64,000 bases of DNA, from positions 3,951,001 through 4,015,000 of the forward strand of contig NZ_OY771475.1 of NCBI RefSeq assembly GCF_963674635.1, given 5' to 3'. The stretch's first letter is position 1, and each line of letters starts with the position of its first letter. Under the pieces are notes generated by a model. That model was not told the origin of the DNA, did no database searches, and saw nothing but the letters and a program-made list of their open reading frames with translations. Below are positions 34,471 to 43,183 of the stretch, piece by piece. The position numbers and the translations under genes were made by a program. This DNA is from Breoghania sp. (GTDB lineage Bacteria; Pseudomonadota; Alphaproteobacteria; Rhizobiales; Stappiaceae).

Positions 34471-36393
34471 ATGAACTCAAATTTCCGGAATTTCGCGCTC
34501 TGGGTGATCATTGCCCTCTTGCTGATCGCTCTGTTCCAGCTGTTCCAGAGTTCGAACCAGCGCACCACGACGACGGAGATCGCGTTCTCCCAGTTCCTCG
34601 ATCAAGCGGAACAGGGCAACGTCAGCGACGTCGTGATCCAGCAACAGCAGATCACCGGCCATTACGCCAAGGGCGGCACGTTCCAGACCTATGCTCCGGA
34701 AAACGAGCAATATGTCGATATCCTTCGCTCCAAGGGTGTGAACGTCACGGCCAAGCCGCGCGCGGAAGGCTTCTCGTTGATCAGCACCCTGATCAGCGCG
34801 CTGCCGATGCTGCTCATTCTGGGTATCTGGATCTTCTTCATGCGCCAGATGCAGGGCTCCGGTGGCAAGGCGATGGGCTTCGGCAAGTCCAAGGCGAAGA
34901 TGCTGACGGAAGCCCATGGCCGCGTCACCTTCGAGGATGTCGCCGGCGTTGATGAAGCCAAGGAAGATCTGGAAGAGATCGTGGAATTCCTGCGCGACCC
35001 GCAGAAGTTCCAGCGCCTCGGCGGTCGTATCCCGCGCGGTGTGCTGCTCGTCGGCCCTCCGGGTACGGGTAAGACGCTTCTGGCGCGCGCCATTGCGGGC
35101 GAGGCCAATGTGCCGTTCTTCACGATTTCCGGTTCGGATTTCGTGGAAATGTTCGTCGGCGTCGGCGCGAGCCGTGTCCGCGACATGTTCGAACAGGCCA
35201 AGAAGAACGCCCCTTGCATCATCTTCATCGATGAGATCGACGCCGTGGGCCGCCATCGTGGCGCGGGCCTTGGCGGCGGCAACGATGAGCGTGAGCAGAC
35301 GCTGAACCAGCTGCTGGTCGAGATGGACGGTTTCGAGGCCAACGAGGGCATCATCCTGATCGCCGCCACCAACCGGCCCGACGTTCTGGACCCGGCGCTG
35401 CTGCGCCCGGGCCGTTTCGACCGTCAGATCGTGGTGCCGAACCCGGACTTCACCGGCCGCGAGAAGATCCTCAAGGTCCATATGCGCAAGGTTCCCCTCG
35501 CGCCCGACGTCAACGTCAAGACGCTGGCGCGCGGCACACCGGGCTTTTCCGGCGCGGATCTGATGAACCTCGTCAACGAGGCGGCCCTGCTGGCTGCCCG
35601 GCGCGGCAAGCGTCTGGTCACCATGTCGGAGTTCGAGGACGCCAAGGACAAGGTGATGATGGGGGCGGAGCGCCGCACGCTGGCGCTCACCGAAGAGGAA
35701 AAGAAGCTGACCGCCTATCACGAGGCGGGACACGCGCTGATCGCGTTGCACATGCCGGCCTCCGATCCGATCCACAAGGCGACCATCATTCCGCGCGGAC
35801 GTGCGCTCGGCATGGTGATGCGTCTGCCGGAAAAGGATCAGGTCTCGCTGACGCGCGCCAAGTGCCATGCGGATCTGGCGGTGGCCATGGGTGGCCGCGT
35901 GGCGGAAGAGATGATCTTCGGCTACGAGAAGGTGACCTCGGGCGCGTCCGGCGATATCCAGATGGCGACGAAGCTGGCCCGCGCCATGGCAACCCAGTTC
36001 GGCATGTCCGACAAGCTGGGACCGCTGCTTTACGCGGAGAACGAGGAAGAGGTCTTCCTCGGCCATTCGGTCGCGCGCAGCCAGAACGTTTCGGACGAGA
36101 CCCAGAAGCTGGTCGATTCCGAGATCAAGGGCTTCGTCAACACCGGCTACGAGACGGCCAAGCGGATCCTTACCGAGAACGAGGATCAGCTTCACATCAT
36201 CGCCAAGGGGCTTCTGGAATACGAGACGCTCTCCGGCGACGAGATCCGCAACCTGCTCGACGGCAAGCCGCCGGTCCGCGATCTCGATGATGAGCCGATC
36301 ATCCGTGGCTCGGCAGTGCCCAAGACCGGTACGCCCAAGAAGGACGGTGATGAACCGGCTGGCGGCGGCCTTGAGCCGCAGCCTCAGGGCTGA
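34471..36393 (+). CDS. ftsH: ATP-dependent zinc metalloprotease FtsH
   Basis: 640 residues from the ATG at 34471 (MNSNFRNFALWVIIALLLIA). Two membrane helices (about 7-26 and 108-128) flank a periplasmic domain. AAA+ module with Walker A GPPGTGKTLLARAIAGEA, Walker B CIIFIDEIDAVG and the second region of homology TNRPDVLDPALLRPGRFDRQ; zinc site HEAGHAL. It degrades membrane and regulatory proteins. In many proteobacteria FtsH turns over RpoH, whose gene is also in this window. Terminator at 36449. Confidence 0.97.
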   Translation: MNSNFRNFALWVIIALLLIALFQLFQSSNQRTTTTEIAFSQFLDQAEQGNVSDVVIQQQQITGHYAKGGTFQTYAPENEQYVDILRSKGVNVTAKPRAEGFSLISTLISALPMLLILGIWIFFMRQMQGSGGKAMGFGKSKAKMLTEAHGRVTFEDVAGVDEAKEDLEEIVEFLRDPQKFQRLGGRIPRGVLLVGPPGTGKTLLARAIAGEANVPFFTISGSDFVEMFVGVGASRVRDMFEQAKKNAPCIIFIDEIDAVGRHRGAGLGGGNDEREQTLNQLLVEMDGFEANEGIILIAATNRPDVLDPALLRPGRFDRQIVVPNPDFTGREKILKVHMRKVPLAPDVNVKTLARGTPGFSGADLMNLVNEAALLAARRGKRLVTMSEFEDAKDKVMMGAERRTLALTEEEKKLTAYHEAGHALIALHMPASDPIHKATIIPRGRALGMVMRLPEKDQVSLTRAKCHADLAVAMGGRVAEEMIFGYEKVTSGASGDIQMATKLARAMATQFGMSDKLGPLLYAENEEEVFLGHSVARSQNVSDETQKLVDSEIKGFVNTGYETAKRILTENEDQLHIIAKGLLEYETLSGDEIRNLLDGKPPVRDLDDEPIIRGSAVPKTGTPKKDGDEPAGGGLEPQPQG

Positions 36394-36448
36394 GCGTCAG
36401 GTCCCTGACCGGACCGCGCCGATCCGGAAGGGATCGCCGACAGAATTG

Positions 36449-36476
36449 AAAAGGCCCGTTTCGACGGGCCTTTTTT
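36449..36476 (+). terminator. intrinsic terminator after ftsH
   Basis: AAAGGCCCGT / ACGGGCC TTTTTT hairpin (AAAGGCCCGTTTCGACGGGC then T-run), 55 bp past the ftsH stop. Confidence 0.9.
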
Positions 36477-36719
36477 CATGGCCGCGTCGTCATCCCCCGC
36501 GCGCGGTCTGCGGCGCTTGTCACAAACGCAAACAATTTTTGAACCCTTTGCCAACCATAGTTCGCTATGTAGACGCACGCATGGATGGTGCGGGCGGGCG
36601 ACGGGTTTCCTTTTGCAACCGGGCAATCATTCACGACAGGCAGGGCGAGCCGTGCAACGCGACCCATTCCCGGGACGCTCCGGTCGCGCCATGCCACGGT
36701 TCAGGACATTGGCGGATTC

Positions 36720-38066
36720 ATGAGCAGAAGCTATTTCGGAACGGACGGCATTCGCGGGCAGGCCAACAAGTGGCCGATCACCCCGGAAGTGGCGATGAAG
36801 GTCGGCATGGCCGTCGGCATCATCTTCCGCAATGGCGGCCATCGCCACCGGGTGGTGCTTGGCAAGGATACGCGCCTTTCCGGTTACATGATCGAAACGG
36901 CGCTGATCGCGGGCTTCACCTCCGCCGGTATGGACGTCTTCCAGCTGGGGCCCATTCCCACGCCTGCGGTCGCCATGCTGACGCGCTCCTTGCGGGCCGA
37001 TATCGGCGTGATGATCTCTGCCTCCCACAATGCCTTTGCCGATAACGGCATCAAGATTTTCGGTCCCGACGGGTTCAAGCTCTCCGACGAGGTTGAGCGT
37101 GAAATCGAAAGCCTGATCGAGAGCGATCTGACCCGCAAGCTGGCCGCGCCGCGCGATCTTGGCCGCGCCAAGCGCGTCGACGGTGTGCGCGATCGCTATG
37201 TCGAATACGCAAAGCGGACGCTCCCGCGCAACATGAGCCTTGAGGGCATGCGCATCGTGGTCGATTGCGCCAATGGCGCGGCCTATCGCACCGCGCCCGA
37301 AGTGCTGTGGGAACTGGGCGCGGAAGTGTTTTCCATCGGCGTTGAGCCCGATGGGCTCAACATCAACAAGGATTGCGGCTCCACCTCTATCGGGGCGCTT
37401 TGCGAGCGGGTGCGGGAGTTGCGCGCCGATATCGGCATCGCGCTCGATGGGGATGCGGACCGGGTGATCCTTGTCGATGAAAAGGGTGAGGTGGTCGATG
37501 GCGACCAGCTCATGGCCGTGGTGGCGGAAAGCTGGCAGAAGAGCGGGCAGCTCTCCCAGCCCGGTATCGTTGCCACCGTGATGTCCAATCTGGGGCTGGA
37601 GCGGCATCTGGACAGCCTCGGCCTGACGCTTGCGCGCACCAAGGTGGGCGACCGCCATGTGGTGGAGCACATGCGGCAGAACGGCTTCAATCTGGGTGGC
37701 GAGCAGTCTGGCCATATCATTCTGTCGGATTTCTCCACCACCGGTGACGGCCTCGTGGCCGCCCTTCAGGTGCTTGCTGTCGTGCGCCAGGAGGAGCGTC
37801 CGGTCTCGGAGGTCTGCCGCCGGTTCGAACCGGTACCGCAGGTCCTCAAGAACGTGCGTATCGCTGGCGGCAAGCCGCTGGAGGCGGACGATGTGGTCAA
37901 GGCAATCGAGGCGGGCAAGGCCAGGCTCGGCGACGGCGGGCGTCTGGTCATCCGTCCCTCCGGCACCGAACCGCTCATCCGGGTGATGGCAGAAGGCGAC
38001 GATCTCGATCTCGTCAATGCCGTGGTCGATGATATCTGCGCCGCCGTGACAAAGGTCGCCGCCTGA
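36720..38066 (+). CDS. glmM: phosphoglucosamine mutase
   Basis: 448 residues from the ATG at 36720 (MSRSYFGTDGIRGQANKWPI). Phosphoserine active-site loop VMISASHNAFADNGIKIFG, metal-binding loop ALDGDADRVILVDE, sugar-binding EQSGHIILSD and the C-terminal phosphate-binding RPSGTEPLIRVMAEG are intact. It converts glucosamine-6-P to glucosamine-1-P for peptidoglycan and LPS. It lies downstream of ftsH with a terminator between them. Confidence 0.97.
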   Translation: MSRSYFGTDGIRGQANKWPITPEVAMKVGMAVGIIFRNGGHRHRVVLGKDTRLSGYMIETALIAGFTSAGMDVFQLGPIPTPAVAMLTRSLRADIGVMISASHNAFADNGIKIFGPDGFKLSDEVEREIESLIESDLTRKLAAPRDLGRAKRVDGVRDRYVEYAKRTLPRNMSLEGMRIVVDCANGAAYRTAPEVLWELGAEVFSIGVEPDGLNINKDCGSTSIGALCERVRELRADIGIALDGDADRVILVDEKGEVVDGDQLMAVVAESWQKSGQLSQPGIVATVMSNLGLERHLDSLGLTLARTKVGDRHVVEHMRQNGFNLGGEQSGHIILSDFSTTGDGLVAALQVLAVVRQEERPVSEVCRRFEPVPQVLKNVRIAGGKPLEADDVVKAIEAGKARLGDGGRLVIRPSGTEPLIRVMAEGDDLDLVNAVVDDICAAVTKVAA

Positions 38067-38850
38067 GTTTCGCCAGGTGATCAGGGGGCGACCGGCCCTC
38101 GGCCCCGTTTGTAAACCTGTGATCTGTCAGAGCCTGTCGCAACAGGTCTTCCAGCAGTTGCATGACCGACCTGGCAACTTGCCATGGGCGGGGTTTCAGT
38201 CTGCCTCCAGGCTCGAACGCCTGGGGTGGGAGAAAATGGCTCTGTCCGAAGTCATATGCTCCGACTGGCGTAGTTATATTTGAAAAATACTATTCTGAGA
38301 CGCCAGTTCAGGGGTTTCAACACAGGTCTGACCCGCGCGCTTGTCGATGGCTGGCTGCAAGCAGCACAGGTTCAAATCCCCACCAACGGATCTGTATGCC
38401 CAGTTTTGTGCGAAAAAGGAAAGAATGACGCTGTTGCCTTGCCGCCAGAGCGTGCGAAAGGCCGGGTCATTCCGAATGCCATTTTCTTTAAAACAATTGT
38501 TTTTTCGAGGCGGCGGGCGGGGCGTCGATGGAAATCGTTAACCATGCGACCTACGGCATTGTGCGCAGGAAACAGGGACTGTTTATTGATATTTATAGCG
38601 ATTTCCGGGGCTGGCAGCGTCTCGGAGTTGGTCAGCGATTTACGAATGCGTTAGTGTGTCCTAAGAATTTATTAACTGGAAAGGTTAATGTAAAGTTCTA
38701 TTAATACTATTTATTAGCCAATTTCATTAGGGTTAAGCGCCCATTAAGCTTTCCCGTTCATAAGTACTACCCATCACGTTCGTCTGTGAAAGCGGGTGGT
38801 GCGGTAGGTGCTTCCGCGCCGCGGCCACAACACAAGGGATGGGGTGCGAG
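38067..38850. other. 784 bp AT-rich intergenic region upstream of the OMP gene
   Basis: The longest gene-free stretch here and visibly more AT-rich than the rest, especially 38470-38760. It contains small hairpins (CCTGT/ACAGG at 38133-38146, CCAGGC/GCCTGG near 38207-38224), a T-loop-like GGTTCAAATCC at 38369 that does not fold into a tRNA, a TTAACCAT box at 38538 and a TTAA-N7-TTAA box at 38733. Many TTAA tetramers. Probably the regulatory region of the downstream outer-membrane protein gene. It could also hide a small RNA. Confidence 0.55.
38733..38747. promoter_or_regulatory. consensus CtrA-type box (TTAA-N7-TTAA)
   Basis: TTAA GCGCCCA TTAA exactly fits the alphaproteobacterial CtrA consensus, 104 bp before the outer-membrane protein start. 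A TTAACCAT half-type box lies at 38538-38545. CtrA control of Omp25-type proteins is known in Brucella. Binding here is inferred. Confidence 0.55.
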
Positions 38851-39585
38851 ATGAGCAACCTGAAGAGACTTTTCATCGCAGCCAGTATTGCGTTCGCACT
38901 TCCGTCGGTCGCATCAGCTGCAGATTTGCCTGAATACATTCCCGAGCCCTATGTGGCTCCGGAGGGGGGCTGGTACTTGCGCGGCGACATCGGCTTCAAG
39001 ATCTATGCCGATCCGGCCGCACGTACGACTTACAACAATATCGGTGAATTCTGGAGCGAGAGCCTCGATCACACGGCTCTGGTCGGCGCTGGTGTCGGCT
39101 ACTACTTCAACAGCTGGTTCCGTGCGGATGTGACGGTGGATCACGAGTTCAAGGCGGGCTACTCCGGACGCGCACGTTGCGTGACGAGTTGCGGTGGCGG
39201 TTCCTCTTCTCTCGAAACAGCGAATATCGATGCCTGGTCGCTGATGTTCAACGCCTACGCGGACCTCGGCACCTGGCATGGCTTCACCCCTTATGTGGGC
39301 GCCGGTATCGGCCTGTCCTATCTGCGCGCGACGGATATCCGTTTCGTCAACGCCGGCGGGATCACCGGCACGTATCGCGATCACGGTCGGGTCGATCTGG
39401 CCTGGGCCCTGATGGCGGGCACATCCTATGAGCTCACGCCGAATGTCATGATCGATGCCGGCTATCAGTTCCGGTCGCTCGGCAAGGCCAAGAGTGGTCG
39501 GATCTATAGCACCAAGAACCGTATCGAGTATGACGACATCTATGCGCACGAGATGCGCGTGGGCCTGCGCTACAACTTCAATTGA
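38851..39585 (+). CDS. outer-membrane beta-barrel protein (Omp25/Omp31-like)
   Basis: 244 residues from the ATG at 38851 (an ATG at 38839 is in frame four codons upstream). Signal peptide about 1-24 ending ASAADLP. The mature part starts EPYVAPEGGWYLRGDIG and continues as alternating beta strands (GFTPYVGAGIGLSYL, DLAWALMAGTSYELTPNVMIDAGYQFRSLG), ending with a terminal aromatic-rich strand VGLRYNFN, typical of eight-stranded barrels. Two Cys in RCVTSCGGG may form a loop disulfide. CtrA-like boxes lie upstream and a strong terminator follows. Confidence 0.87.
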   Translation: MSNLKRLFIAASIAFALPSVASAADLPEYIPEPYVAPEGGWYLRGDIGFKIYADPAARTTYNNIGEFWSESLDHTALVGAGVGYYFNSWFRADVTVDHEFKAGYSGRARCVTSCGGGSSSLETANIDAWSLMFNAYADLGTWHGFTPYVGAGIGLSYLRATDIRFVNAGGITGTYRDHGRVDLAWALMAGTSYELTPNVMIDAGYQFRSLGKAKSGRIYSTKNRIEYDDIYAHEMRVGLRYNFN

Positions 39586-39634
39586 TACGCGCTCACGCAA
39601 GAACCAAGTGATCTGGGCTGGCCGGGTCGGGTGT

Positions 39635-39673
39635 GAAAACGGGCCGGGAGATGTGTCTCCCGGCCCGTTTTCG
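39635..39673 (+). terminator. intrinsic terminator after the OMP gene
   Basis: Seventeen-base arms GAAAACGGGCCGGGAGA / TCTCCCGGCCCGTTTTC around TGTG. It would also work for minus-strand transcription. Confidence 0.92.
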
Positions 39674-39807
39674 TATTTCATCAGGCCATTGAAAATGTGT
39701 CGAAAAATCTCTCCCCCGCCCCGGCGTCATCGTGTCTTGAAGAGATGCAGAGGTGTCAGGCCCGCGCGAGCAGTGGCCCAACAGGCCGATTGACCGGCCC
39801 GGAATTT

Positions 39808-39872
39808 TCGACTACCCCGGTCAGTGGGACACCCCTCCCCAACGAGGGGCGCCTATCTGTGAGGGTAGATAC
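39808..39872 (+). ncRNA. serC leader RNA motif
   Basis: Directly upstream of serC: GACTACCCCGGTCAGTGGG, then hairpin CCCCTC / GAGGGG, then hairpin TATCT GTGAGGGT AGATA that places the GAGGG ribosome-binding site in its loop, ending at the ATG. This matches the alphaproteobacterial serC leader motif (Rfam family as I recall). The regulatory signal is not established. The structure suggests control of serC translation start. Confidence 0.75.
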
Positions 39873-41042
39873 ATGACAGCGAATACCAAACCGGCCACGC
39901 GGCCGGGCAATCCCAATTTCTCTTCCGGCCCCTGTGCCAAGCGTCCCGGCTGGACGCTCGATGGCCTGAAGGACGCCCCGCTCGGGCGTTCGCACCGGGC
40001 CAAGATCGGCAAGGCGAAGCTCGCCGCCGCCATCGACAAGACCCGCGAAATTCTCCAGGTGCCCGCCGATTATCGCATCGGCATCGTGCCCGCATCCGAT
40101 ACGGGCGCGGTGGAGATGGCGCTGTGGTCGCTTCTGGGCGCACGGCCCGTGGACATGCTGGCCTGGGAAAGCTTCGGCTCCGGCTGGGTGACCGATGTCA
40201 TCAAGCAGCTCAAGCTCGATGCGCGCAAGCTGGAAGCCGGTTACGGCGAATTGCCGGACCTCGCCTCCGTCGATTTTTCCCATGACGTGGTCTTCACCTG
40301 GAACGGCACAACCTCGGGCGTCCGCGTCCCGGATGCGGACTGGATCCCGGCGGACCGCGAAGGCCTCGTGATCTGCGATGCGACCTCTGCCGCTTTCGCG
40401 CAGAAGCTCGATTTCGCCAAGCTCGATGTGGTCACCTTCTCCTGGCAGAAGGTGCTGGGCGGCGAGGCGGCCCATGGCGTCCTGATCCTCGGCCCCCGCG
40501 CCGTGGAACGCCTTGAGAGCTACACGCCCGCATGGCCGCTGCCGAAGATCTTCCGCATGACCAAGGGCGGCAAGCTCAACGAGGGCATCTTCAAGGGCGA
40601 GACCATCAACACGCCCTCCATGCTCTGCGTGGAAGATTACATCGACGCGCTCGACTGGGCGGCGTCCGTGGGCGGGCTCGACGGCCTGTGCGGTCGCGCC
40701 GACGCCAACGCCAAGGTGCTGGCCGACTGGGCTGCCAAGACCCCGTGGGTCGATTTCCTGGCGGCAGACCCGGCCATCCGCTCCAACACCTCCGTGTGCC
40801 TGAAGATCGTCGATCCGGCGGTCACCGCGCTCGATGAAAAGGCGCAAGCCGCCTTTGCCAAGGCCATCGTTTCCGCGCTCGATGCGGAAGGCGTTGCCTA
40901 TGACATCGGGTCGTATCGCGATGCGCCTGCAGGCCTCAGGATCTGGTGTGGGGCGACGGTGGAAGCGGGCGATCTCGCCAAGCTGACGCCCTGGCTCGAC
41001 TGGGCGTTTGAGGCCGAGAAGGCAAAGCTCGCCACTGCCTGA
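39873..41042 (+). CDS. serC: phosphoserine aminotransferase
   Basis: 389 residues from the ATG at 39873 (MTANTKPATRPGNPNFSSGP). Class V PLP fold, long alphaproteobacterial SerC type. PLP-lysine in VVTFSWQKVLGGEAAHG, the SGPCAKRPGW N-terminus, and GRSHRAKIGK phosphate contacts. It makes phosphoserine from 3-phosphohydroxypyruvate with glutamate, supplying serine. It precedes serA by 145 bp and is headed by the serC leader. Confidence 0.95.
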   Translation: MTANTKPATRPGNPNFSSGPCAKRPGWTLDGLKDAPLGRSHRAKIGKAKLAAAIDKTREILQVPADYRIGIVPASDTGAVEMALWSLLGARPVDMLAWESFGSGWVTDVIKQLKLDARKLEAGYGELPDLASVDFSHDVVFTWNGTTSGVRVPDADWIPADREGLVICDATSAAFAQKLDFAKLDVVTFSWQKVLGGEAAHGVLILGPRAVERLESYTPAWPLPKIFRMTKGGKLNEGIFKGETINTPSMLCVEDYIDALDWAASVGGLDGLCGRADANAKVLADWAAKTPWVDFLAADPAIRSNTSVCLKIVDPAVTALDEKAQAAFAKAIVSALDAEGVAYDIGSYRDAPAGLRIWCGATVEAGDLAKLTPWLDWAFEAEKAKLATA

Positions 41043-41094
41043 GGGCAGCTGGTCATTTCACATCACGTTGAAAATTCAGCGAATTGCCTGACTT

Positions 41095-41119
41095 TCCGGA
41101 CCGGTTGAACCGGTCCGGA
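41095..41119. promoter_or_regulatory. perfect palindrome between serC and serA
   Basis: TCCGGACCGG TTGAA CCGGTCCGGA has ten perfect base pairs and a five-base loop, but no U-tract. It may adjust the ratio of serC to serA transcript (attenuation, RNase processing or 3' end protection). Confidence 0.55.
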
Positions 41120-41187
41120 ATGCGGCGGGGAGGTTGGGCTCCCGGCGCGCGCGAGGCGCTTCGCCTTTCCAAGGGGACTGCTCGATC

Positions 41188-42774
41188 ATGGCACCCAGGG
41201 TACTCATTTCCGACAAGCTTTCGCCGGCGGCCGTCCAGATCTTCAAGGATCGGGGACTGGACGTCGATTTCCAGCCCGATCTGGGCAAGGACAAGGACAA
41301 GCTGGCCGAGATCATCGGCAACTATGACGGTCTCGCCATCCGCTCCGCCACCAAGGTGACGGAAAAGATCATCGCCAAGGCCGACCGGCTCAAGGTGATC
41401 GGCCGCGCCGGGATCGGCGTGGATAACGTCGACATTCCGGCGGCCACCGCCAAGGGCATCATCGTGATGAACACGCCCTTCGGCAACGCCATCACGACCG
41501 CTGAACACGCCGTTGCAATGATGTTTGCCTGTGCGCGTCAGATCCCGGCGGCGGACCTCTCCACGCAGGCCGGCAAGTGGGAAAAGTCCAAGTTCATGGG
41601 CGTGGAAATCACGGCCAAGACGCTGGGCCTCATCGGGTGCGGCAACATCGGCACCATCGTCGCCGACCGGGCCATGGGCCTGCGCATGAAGGTGGTCGCC
41701 TATGATCCGTTCCTGTCCAAGGAGCGGGCGCGCGATCTGGGCGTTGAAAAGGTGGAACTGGACGAGCTTCTGCGCCGCGCCGATTTCATCACGCTGCATA
41801 CGCCGCTCACCGAGAAGACCCGCAACATCCTGTCTGAGGAAGCCATCGCGTCCACCAAGAAGGGCGTCTACATCATCAACTGCGCGCGCGGCGGGCTGGT
41901 CGATGAGGCGGCGCTGCGTGCGGCGCTGGACAGCGGTCAGGTCGCGGGTGCTGCCTTCGACGTCTTTGTCGAGGAACCTGCGAAGGAAAACGTGCTCTTC
42001 GGTGCGCCGAACCTCGTCTGCACCCCGCATTTGGGGGCGGCCACGCAGGAAGCGCAGGAGAATGTGGCCTTGCAGGTTGCAGAGCAGATCTCCGATTATC
42101 TGATGCATGGCGGTGTCACCAACGCCTTGAACATGCCGTCGATTTCGGCGGAAGAAGCGCCAAAGCTCACGCCTTACGTGAAACTCGCCGAGCAGCTCGG
42201 GTCCTTCGCAGGCCAGTTGACCGAAAGCGCGATCAAGGGTGTTCGCATCGAGTATGAGGGCAGTGTTGCGGAGCTGAACACCAAGGCCCTGACTGCGGCG
42301 GCGCTCACCGGTGTGCTGACCCCGCTTCTCCAGTCGGTCAACATGGTGTCTGCCCCGACCCTTGCGCGCGAGCGCGACATCAACGTGGAAGAGGTGCAGC
42401 GTCCCCAGCAGGGCGCTTACGGCACCTATATCCGCCTGACGATTTCGACGGAGCGTCAGCAGCGTTCGGTCGCGGGCACGATCTTTGCTGACCAGAGCCC
42501 GCGCATCATCCAGGTCAAGGGCATCGACATGGAAGCCTCGCTCGGGGCGCACATGCTCTACATCACCAATGAGGACAAGCCGGGCTTCATCGGCAAGTTC
42601 GGCACGCTTCTGGGTGAGGCCGGCATCAATATCGCGACCTTCGCGCTCGGTCGTAATGAGCCGGGCGGCGACGCCATCGCGCTTCTGGAAGTGGACGGCG
42701 AGGTGCCGGAGGAAACACTTGAGAAGCTGAAGGCGCTGCCGCTGGTCAAGCACGTCCGCCCCTTGCGCTTCTGA
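41188..42774 (+). CDS. serA: D-3-phosphoglycerate dehydrogenase
   Basis: 528 residues from the ATG at 41188 (MAPRVLISDKLSPAAVQIF), the long type with an extra ASB domain. NAD-binding TLGLIGCGNIGTIVADRA, catalytic Arg/Glu/His region (NCARGGLVDEAALRAALD and TPHLGAATQEAQENVALQVA), ASB domain (about 320-450) and a C-terminal ACT domain (GAHMLYITNEDKPGFIGKFG) that in the family mediates serine feedback. It starts serine synthesis from 3-phosphoglycerate. Terminator at 42803. Confidence 0.97.
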   Translation: MAPRVLISDKLSPAAVQIFKDRGLDVDFQPDLGKDKDKLAEIIGNYDGLAIRSATKVTEKIIAKADRLKVIGRAGIGVDNVDIPAATAKGIIVMNTPFGNAITTAEHAVAMMFACARQIPAADLSTQAGKWEKSKFMGVEITAKTLGLIGCGNIGTIVADRAMGLRMKVVAYDPFLSKERARDLGVEKVELDELLRRADFITLHTPLTEKTRNILSEEAIASTKKGVYIINCARGGLVDEAALRAALDSGQVAGAAFDVFVEEPAKENVLFGAPNLVCTPHLGAATQEAQENVALQVAEQISDYLMHGGVTNALNMPSISAEEAPKLTPYVKLAEQLGSFAGQLTESAIKGVRIEYEGSVAELNTKALTAAALTGVLTPLLQSVNMVSAPTLARERDINVEEVQRPQQGAYGTYIRLTISTERQQRSVAGTIFADQSPRIIQVKGIDMEASLGAHMLYITNEDKPGFIGKFGTLLGEAGINIATFALGRNEPGGDAIALLEVDGEVPEETLEKLKALPLVKHVRPLRF

Positions 42775-42802
42775 TAGCGTTCAGTCCGAGCATAAATTAC
42801 AG

Positions 42803-42834
42803 AAACGGGGCGGGGATATTTCCCGCCCCGTTTT
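42803..42834 (+). terminator. intrinsic terminator after serA
   Basis: AAACGGGGCGGG(A) / (T)CCCGCCCCGTTTT hairpin 30 bp after the serA stop, with T4. Confidence 0.9.
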
Positions 42835-42891
42835 GCGTTTCGGGGTGGGCTTTCAGGGCATCCCGTCCGGGGCTTGCCGGTCGTTGCGTGT

Positions 42892-43028
42892 GGCCCATCC
42901 TTCGAGATGCCTGCTTTCGCAGGCTCCTCAGGATGACGTTGTGTGTGTTGTTGGCTTCTTGCGATTTCACAACGCGATAACGTCATCCTGAGGAGGCATC
43001 GCAGATGCCGTCTCGAAGGATGGGCGGC
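42892..43028. repeat. dispersed intergenic inverted-repeat element, copy 2
   Basis: Arms 42892-42941 and 42979-43028 are inverted copies carrying GGCCCATCCTTCGAGA and CTCCTCAGGATGACGTT with compensating inner palindromes (ATGCCTG..., GGCATCGCAGATGCC). Same family as 18722-18873. Confidence 0.85.
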
Positions 43029-43183
43029 CATTTCCCATGTGTCGAATGCACAGGGGCTGGACGGTCAAACGATCGATTCGAACGCGTTACAGAGATTTAT
43101 CGAACGCATTCGAAAACGGGAGGGAAAAATGGCGGTTTTCCGCCATTCCCGTTTGAAAGCCTTCAATGGTCTTCAAATCGATT

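Noticed and set aside
38355..38395. T-loop-like GGTTCAAATCC suggesting a tRNA or tmRNA end
   Set aside because: Flanking bases do not form a T stem (ACAGG versus CCCAC) and no acceptor, D or anticodon arm can be drawn. It is also not convincing as a tmRNA piece.
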